Assembly: GCA_000469685.2 (NCBI GenBank) | Contig: LS997562.1 | Location: 27,722,124 to 27,786,123, forward strand | DNA: 64,000 bases | Reading direction: 5' to 3' | From: Haemonchus contortus | Taxonomy: Eukaryota > Nematoda > Chromadorea > Rhabditida > Trichostrongylidae | Part shown: positions 59,127 to 64,000 of the stretch, piece after piece | How positions within the stretch are numbered: position 1 is the first letter of the stretch | Layout of the letters: the number at the start of each line of letters is the position of its first letter | Notes under the pieces: generated by a model | The model's input: the letters and a program-made list of their open reading frames with translations, nothing else | Databases searched by the model: none | Told to the model about the DNA's origin: nothing | Program-made: the position numbers and the translations under genes

Positions 59127-60180
59127 TCTGCCCTCGTTGTCGCACTCTTGTTTAATCCAGTCTACCAGATTACAGGTTCATGACGCCTATAACTAATAGC
59201 GTAGCGGGACGCGAGTTCATGAGTGGGTACAATAAACACAGGGTATATACATATTTATTATTTATATATTTTAGATTATATTATGACTGGATGAAGGGGG
59301 AGGCCAGGACAAGTCGGCCACAGCCGATACGACGGGCGATCCACGTGGTCTCGTCCTGCTGGCGGTCGGGCAGCGAGGATACGACAAGTCCTTCACTGCT
59401 GTGCTCGGCTAACTAATGGAACTCCCCCCCCCCCCTCCCACCCCCATATCCATCACTCAGATTATTCTTCTCTTCCCTCTAACCTTTCGCTGTGAGGAGC
59501 GCAGAGAATGTTCAAGTAATCACGTAACCCCCGGAGAACCTCCGTTGCGCGCGCACGCCAAAAGTAGGTTATCCCGCCCATCGCGGCGCACCTTACTGGC
59601 TGCTTTCAGACTTCGACGTCCGTCCGTCCGTCCGTCTGTTCAACGTGTGCGCGACGGTGGTCGCGTGCGTGTCGCGACGACGTTTCTAGAAAGGTGTTGA
59701 CCTGACCGGTATTCGACGTTGTCAACACCATTCTAGAACCACGGTCGCGGCACGCACGCGATCTGACACTGAGGTCTTAAGATAACATTGTAGTAATACC
59801 AACAAGTGTCAGTGGAGCGAATGATTTGCATTCGTGTGTGTTATCTTCTTTTTGAGCTGACTGCCGTGGACCAAGCGCAAATCGTATGCCCCACTGACAA
59901 TTGCGACGTACGTCGAGTATGGCTGCTTCCAGACCTCAACGATTCATCCGACCGACCGTACGACCGTCCGTTTAGCGCGTGCACAACGGCGGTCGCGTGC
60001 ATTCGCGGCGCCTTACCACATTTCCACCGAAAAGCCCTGTCAAATACGGGGAATGAAACCAACAGAAGCACTTAATTAAGGGACTGGAAGCAGAGAAAGA
60101 GCCCTCACACGACAAAAAGTCAGCGTAGATTGAGATGCACGCTTCGAGACCACCAAGCTGCTTAAGTGCTCTAATTCGAA
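59127..60180. other. GC-rich intergenic region with related segments
   Basis: 59590-59680 and 59925-60020 share GCTGCTTTCAGACTTCGACG-like, CCGTCCGT and GCGGTCGCGTGC sequence, so a ~100-bp unit is duplicated with divergence. A C-run lies at 59425-59445. Frames across 59416-59700 and 59806-60075 reflect GC-rich composition; no protein was recognised. Confidence 0.5.
59630..59765. repeat. GC-rich inverted repeat with TTCTAGAA cores
   Basis: TTCTAGAAAGGTGTTGAC (59683) pairs with GTCAACACCATTCTAGAA (59720) across ~18 bp. Outer arms (GGTCGCGTGCGTGTCGCG and CGGTCGCGGCACGCACGCGA) pair imperfectly. TTCTAGAA also matches the nTTCnnGAAn heat-shock element pattern; no evidence shows it is used. Confidence 0.7.
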
Positions 60181-60188
60181 TAATCGCA

Positions 60189-60230
60189 CGCGGGAAACTA
60201 ATTCAAACGGCAGCCGGTGGCTAGATTCGA
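60189..60230 (+). repeat. conserved 40-bp block upstream of HDDC2
   Basis: CGGGAAACTAATTCAAACGG and CAGCCGGTGG recur at 40901-40930 (plus) and 39841-39880 (minus). Either a mobile-element end or a promoter element; the position ~75 bp before the HDDC2 start is suggestive only. Confidence 0.5.
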
Positions 60231-60290
60231 GAGAGCGCGAAAACGCATATAAGTACTATTACGCCAATCTCCATTCTCTTAAATTCTCTT

Positions 60291-60306
60291 CGTTGTTCCA
60301 GGAATC
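60291..60306 (+). other. probable trans-splice acceptor of HDDC2
   Basis: CGTTGTTCCAG ends at 60301, only 5 nt before the ATG at 60307. No first exon is evident upstream. This is the layout of a nematode SL-accepting site. Confidence 0.6.
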
Positions 60307-63300
60307 ATGTCCTTCAACAATGTCATGAAGCTGCTGTCCGCTCTAGATTCGCTCAAACACCTCAAACGCACAGGATGGGTGAAGATGGGAGTGAGTTTTT
60401 AAACGTCTTTCTTGTGATGAAAGTGAGAAACAGGATATGGCTGCTTATATAGCTGGCTTACTGTCTGTTTAAATGCAATGTCTTCGTCTATTGGGAATGT
60501 ATTGCATTGGATGGTCAATATATATGCCAGACTTAATGATGCCATATGTTACAACAAGGTGGGAGGGGGGTAGAGGGAACTTCATGTGATACGCTATGGC
60601 GCATACCTACTTTCATGTGAATTTTCCTGTAACAGTGAGCAAGCGATAACTGAGACTGACCAAAATACTTGGTCGGAATATGTCACGTTGAATCTAATGG
60701 GATCCTTTCCATATTTAAGTGATAATCCGTTGTGTGTGGGAAGGTAACCTTGAGGAGCTTAAATCTCAAACTGAAGTGGCCTCTAGCAGTTAAGCTGCAC
60801 CGCCCTACTCTCATGATACCGTTTCATCTAGTGTCCACGTCATTCCTGCGGTGTTGGGCCTTTCCGAAAAAATAAAGGTTAAAGCCGAGTGGTAAGGGAC
60901 AGTAAAATAATGTAATGTAATAGTGTGAAGTATAATGTTCAACTGTTTTTTTACCCAAGATGACAACTTTGCCCTGAACTATAACGGAGTTGGCCCCCCT
61001 TTTGAATGGTGAATGCTCTTGCTTTTCAGTGTTTTTTTTATGTTTGCGGGAGACCCTACCGGTGTACCTTTTTTATTTACCAGTTGGGCTACGCACACTA
61101 ACGCGTGCACCATGCCATGCCCACTACCGCTTGATTACGATTTGATTACGTTAGAGGACCAATATAAACAGTGTCGGTTCCCTTTTCATAACCGTTTCCC
61201 CATCAGGTGATATTCCCCATTTGAACGATCCGCTTTAAGGGTATTGATCTCTTGACACTAATAGGTGATCGTGGAATTGTTTCCATTTTAACCTCCTCTA
61301 GTTCCTAGGGCTTTGATAGTCTTGGTTGTGGGGGGCGTGTTGCGAATTACAGTCTGTAACTTCATAAACAGATTGGTTGTTAATCAACGGCTCAATATAA
61401 AGAGCATCGGTCGACTTTCTTTTTCATAACTGTTTTCTCACCGCGCACTTGTGATCTCCACGCTCTTGATCGTGCCTACGTGACTTTTGCGAGGACACAC
61501 AAACGGACACACAAAGTTGGCGGTTTATATATATAGAGGATTCTGTCCTGGGTCCGCGCCCTAATAGCCACCAAATTCCCGCTCTACTCTCTTAAAGTGT
61601 TTTTTCTTGACTTCAATGTTGCCCTTATTCTTATAAAGGCAATACAGGAAAGGAGAATTGATAGATCGCGAGCAGCCATTGCCTAAGACCATGACCTTGT
61701 ACGAACATAATGTAGTAACAGACGATGAGCAAAAGGAGAGGCATTTTCATCTTTGAAAGGAGAAATTAGCTGGAATGAACACGTTGGATCACGCTTTGTA
61801 AGCTGTGAGACCTGGCCATCTTCTTCTATACCATGCTCACGAGCCAAAAACAGAAACAGAAATTGGCTTCATCTCCCCAAACCTGAGGAAGTGTCCATGT
61901 TGTGCAGAGTTGAGTAGGACCACTCGCGAAAGAAGCTGCTAACAGTACAGGCTCATAACAGGCTGCCTTAAAGAAGAAGAGCTAACCAAAAGGATGATTG
62001 TTTTTCAGTGCATGAGGGCCTGCGTCGGAGGCATGCATCGTAGATCCGTGTTAGACAGATGAAGTACGGGAACCGGCTTTTGGAGAAAACGCGAAACATG
62101 ACGCAAGTTCCCACTAAGTTACCCACGTTATGCGTCGAAATGAACTATATACGCGCATTCATTTTACTATTTCAATCGTGAAGTTACGGAGTATCTTTGA
62201 GCCCACCATCAACTCACAGACTTCAGCCATTCTCACTCAAGTTTTCGCGTCATTATTACGCATTAACGCTGTTAAGGTTCCTGAACCTGAAACGGTCGCA
62301 TGTCATATGTATCGCATGGCTGTACTGGCAATGTCTCTGGAAGGACAAATTGAAGGCAATTTTCATGCTTAGTTCGAGCTCCTCAGGCCACTTACGACTG
62401 CGTAGGTTTAGGGCTGGATGTTGTCCGCACTGTTATGATGAGTTTGGTGCATGACCTGGCTGAAGCTATCGTTGGTGACATCACTCCACATTGTGGTGTT
62501 AGTGATGAAGAAAAGTATGGCAAGGAAGATAAGGTAGGTAAATAGTTTTCACGTTCTTTCGAATATTTGTGGCGGTAAATGCGTCGCGAGCGGCGTGAAT
62601 GTATTTTCAAGTGGTGTGCTACCTTATCTTACACGCATGCGCCAGAGTTCGAATCCTTGACTAATATTCGCCATATTTGGGAGGATAAAAGCGTTGATTA
62701 GTGCGTTGGCTGACCATTGAAAATCATTGTACTGGCTAAATACCCATTCATTACACCACTATTATACTGAGTGAAAGTTGAATGAGGGGGCGCATTACAA
62801 AAACTGGGTTCGTTGAGCGACAGACTTCATTCTTTACCTTTTAGGTGCAACAAGTGCTCTGTGGAAAGCAACATGAGATCATCAACCGTACGTAAGGCGA
62901 GTAAACCGCAAGCGGAAGGATGACACAATACGAAAAGGAGGGTCTGTCGTGCACCCATTTGCTGTCCTCGTCGGTGCTTCACAAACTCTTTTGGGGTGTG
63001 CTGTGGCGCGTACTCAAGAGTTTCAAAATTTTCTGCTGTGTTGATTTGTGTTGGTGTGCTGATACCTTATAAAATCAAGGGTAGTCATCTGGCTTCGTTT
63101 ATGTCCGTAAGGTTTGCTGAGCCATTCTAAATCGTATTGGCGTTTGAGTGCACATATAGCATGCCTTGGTGTACAATAGAACATGACGGGTCCGGTATCT
63201 TCTCCCCGAACAGTGTGTCGTGCTCGCCGCACGCGATCACGCGTTGTGATTCGAACTCCCAGTGAAAGGATACGGAGAGTTGTCGTGTAACCATTGCCGC

Positions 63301-64000
63301 AGGACGTGGGAATTTAGGGAGAACTTCCGTCACCCGAATATGGCTGCTATCACCATAGGCGAAGGTTTCTAGAGGTGGTCACTTCGCTACTCACCATCGC
63401 AAGAGCATTTTTTGACCTGGCCGGTCACTTTCTCATTTCCCTAACTTCGAAAAACGGCTGTTGGAAACGTAAACGTATTCGTATTAATCGTACCGATACA
63501 TTCGATCAATAGCTGCGGCATATGTGCGAGGTTTTATCAGATTTGGACTTTGCTTCTATTTGTACATAACTCTAAAGGATAAAGTCTTGGGGCGTTAAAC
63601 AATTCCGTCTGAGTGATGCGCCTACGTATTCGACTTCCATTCAGAACCGTAGTGAACGCGTATATGACCTATGTAAAGACTTGCGGTTGCCAGCCCGTGT
63701 ACAAGTCAGTGCTTTTATCCTTCCAATTGAGTCTGGCAACGATTAAACGACCCCGGAGAGATAGAAGGCTAAGTCGGTCAGGCGAGTATCGACCCGGGAT
63801 TCGAACCTGTGACCATGTGTGTGTGAAGTGCGCCGTCCCTTGCCACTACATCACCTCTGCCCAAAGCTTTGAAATATGCGGATTATTACTCACTAATACA
63901 CCATAGTAGTCCTTTTTCCAGGCTATCCAGCAAATTGCATCATTCTTGCCAGTGAGCTCTGTTGGTGACGAATGGGTAGAGCTTTGGAGAGAATATGAAG
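60307..64000 (+). CDS. HDDC2: HD-domain 5'-nucleotidase HDDC2, 5' four exons
   Basis: Exons: 60307-60390, 62277-62355, 62412-62533 and 63922 onward past the window end, phases consistent. Exon 1 encodes [20 protein letters not shown] then RTGWVKMG; exon 2 [20 protein letters not shown] (first metal His); exon 3 [20 protein letters not shown] (HD pair of the HD domain); exon 4 [11 protein letters not shown] and ELWREYE. This order matches HDDC2/YfbR-type metal-dependent nucleotidases that act on deoxynucleoside 5'-monophosphates. Intron 2 (56 bp) appears to be GC-AG (GAAG|GCAATT...TTTAG). The exon 2 acceptor GTTAAG is weak for a nematode, so that border is less certain. Intron 1 is 1.9 kb and intron 3 is 1.4 kb, both carrying repeats. 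Confidence 0.88.
61062..61545 (+). repeat. unclassified repeat in HDDC2 intron 1
   Basis: 61078-61170 matches 32245-32350. TCAATATAAA(C/G)AG(T/C)...CGGT...TTTTCATAAC(C/T)GTTT occurs twice (61160, 61393). The segment ends with CACACAAACGGACACACAAA and TTTATATATATAGAG, like element-end sequence. Confidence 0.5.
63791..63862 (-). repeat. tRNA-derived SINE head
   Basis: The minus strand has a B box GGTTCGAATCCCG at the normal distance from an A-box-like GATGTAGTGGCAAGG, but the acceptor ends do not pair. Part of a SINE in HDDC2 intron 3, extending toward 63745. Confidence 0.5.

Noticed and set aside
59227..59416. Possible coding exon (plus, 78 codons)
   Set aside because: No domain, acceptor or relation to HDDC2 or the ASP genes could be shown.
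62640..62690. tRNA gene (GTTCGAATCC B box)
   Set aside because: The A box is poor and no acceptor pairing is visible; at best SINE debris.
63180..63260. tRNA or protein similar to 39400-39480
   Set aside because: Both share GGAGAAG...CCGGACC-type sequence but have no cloverleaf or coding support; probably the same minor repeat.

Overview
The window looks like nuclear DNA of a clade V (strongylid) nematode, most likely a hookworm close to Ancylostoma. The evidence is nematode-type 5S rRNA genes, two complete genes of the Ancylostoma-secreted-protein (ASP/CAP) family with short introns and TTTTCAG-like acceptors, an exact antisense copy of the 22-nt SL1 spliced leader, and an abundance of RTE-like, mariner, pogo-like, PIF/Harbinger and BEL/Pao elements. 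No bacterial operon, prophage or CRISPR array is present.

Layout. 1-2179 is a tandem 5S rDNA array on the minus strand with a ~203-bp unit. 2.6-4 kb is a dead RTE-like LINE. 4.4-14.5 kb is one copy of a ~3-kb unclassified repeat (called B here), split by a 5.9-kb BEL/Pao retroelement (7823-13679) that carries an envelope-like gene but has lost reverse transcriptase, RNase H and integrase, and split again by a 554-bp solo LTR (13782-14335). A second copy of B at 29.4-32 kb shows the undisturbed order. 16.4-19.4 kb and 32.7-35.8 kb are built from a second family (called A here): a TG microsatellite head, 3-5 tandem units of ~145 bp, a ~0.7-kb body and a GC-rich hairpin end. 35.8-53 kb is dominated by DNA transposons and LINE pieces: a mariner with both terminal repeats, a pogo-like transposase flanked by long inverted repeats, PIF/Harbinger fragments, a deleted Tc1/mariner element, a foldback element, a nearly intact LINE reverse transcriptase and another mariner.

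Host genes are few. (1) 24.4-27.8 kb, plus strand: the 3' end of a gene for a Thr/Ser-rich mucin-like type I membrane protein with a Lys/Ser-rich tail. (2) 54.5-59.1 kb: a giant palindrome with ~2.2-kb arms around a 71-bp spacer, each arm carrying a complete 8-exon, 224-residue ASP gene; the two genes diverge from a shared 489-bp promoter region and differ by about 7 coding bases, 6 of them silent. (3) 60.3-64.0 kb, plus strand: the 5' four exons of the HDDC2 HD-domain nucleotidase gene, running off the window, with a probable trans-splice acceptor next to the ATG and a probable GC-AG intron.

The three genes show no functional link. The ASP pair is the most notable biological feature. Exon limits were derived by hand from reading frame, splice-site dinucleotides and family resemblance; no alignment or expression data were available.
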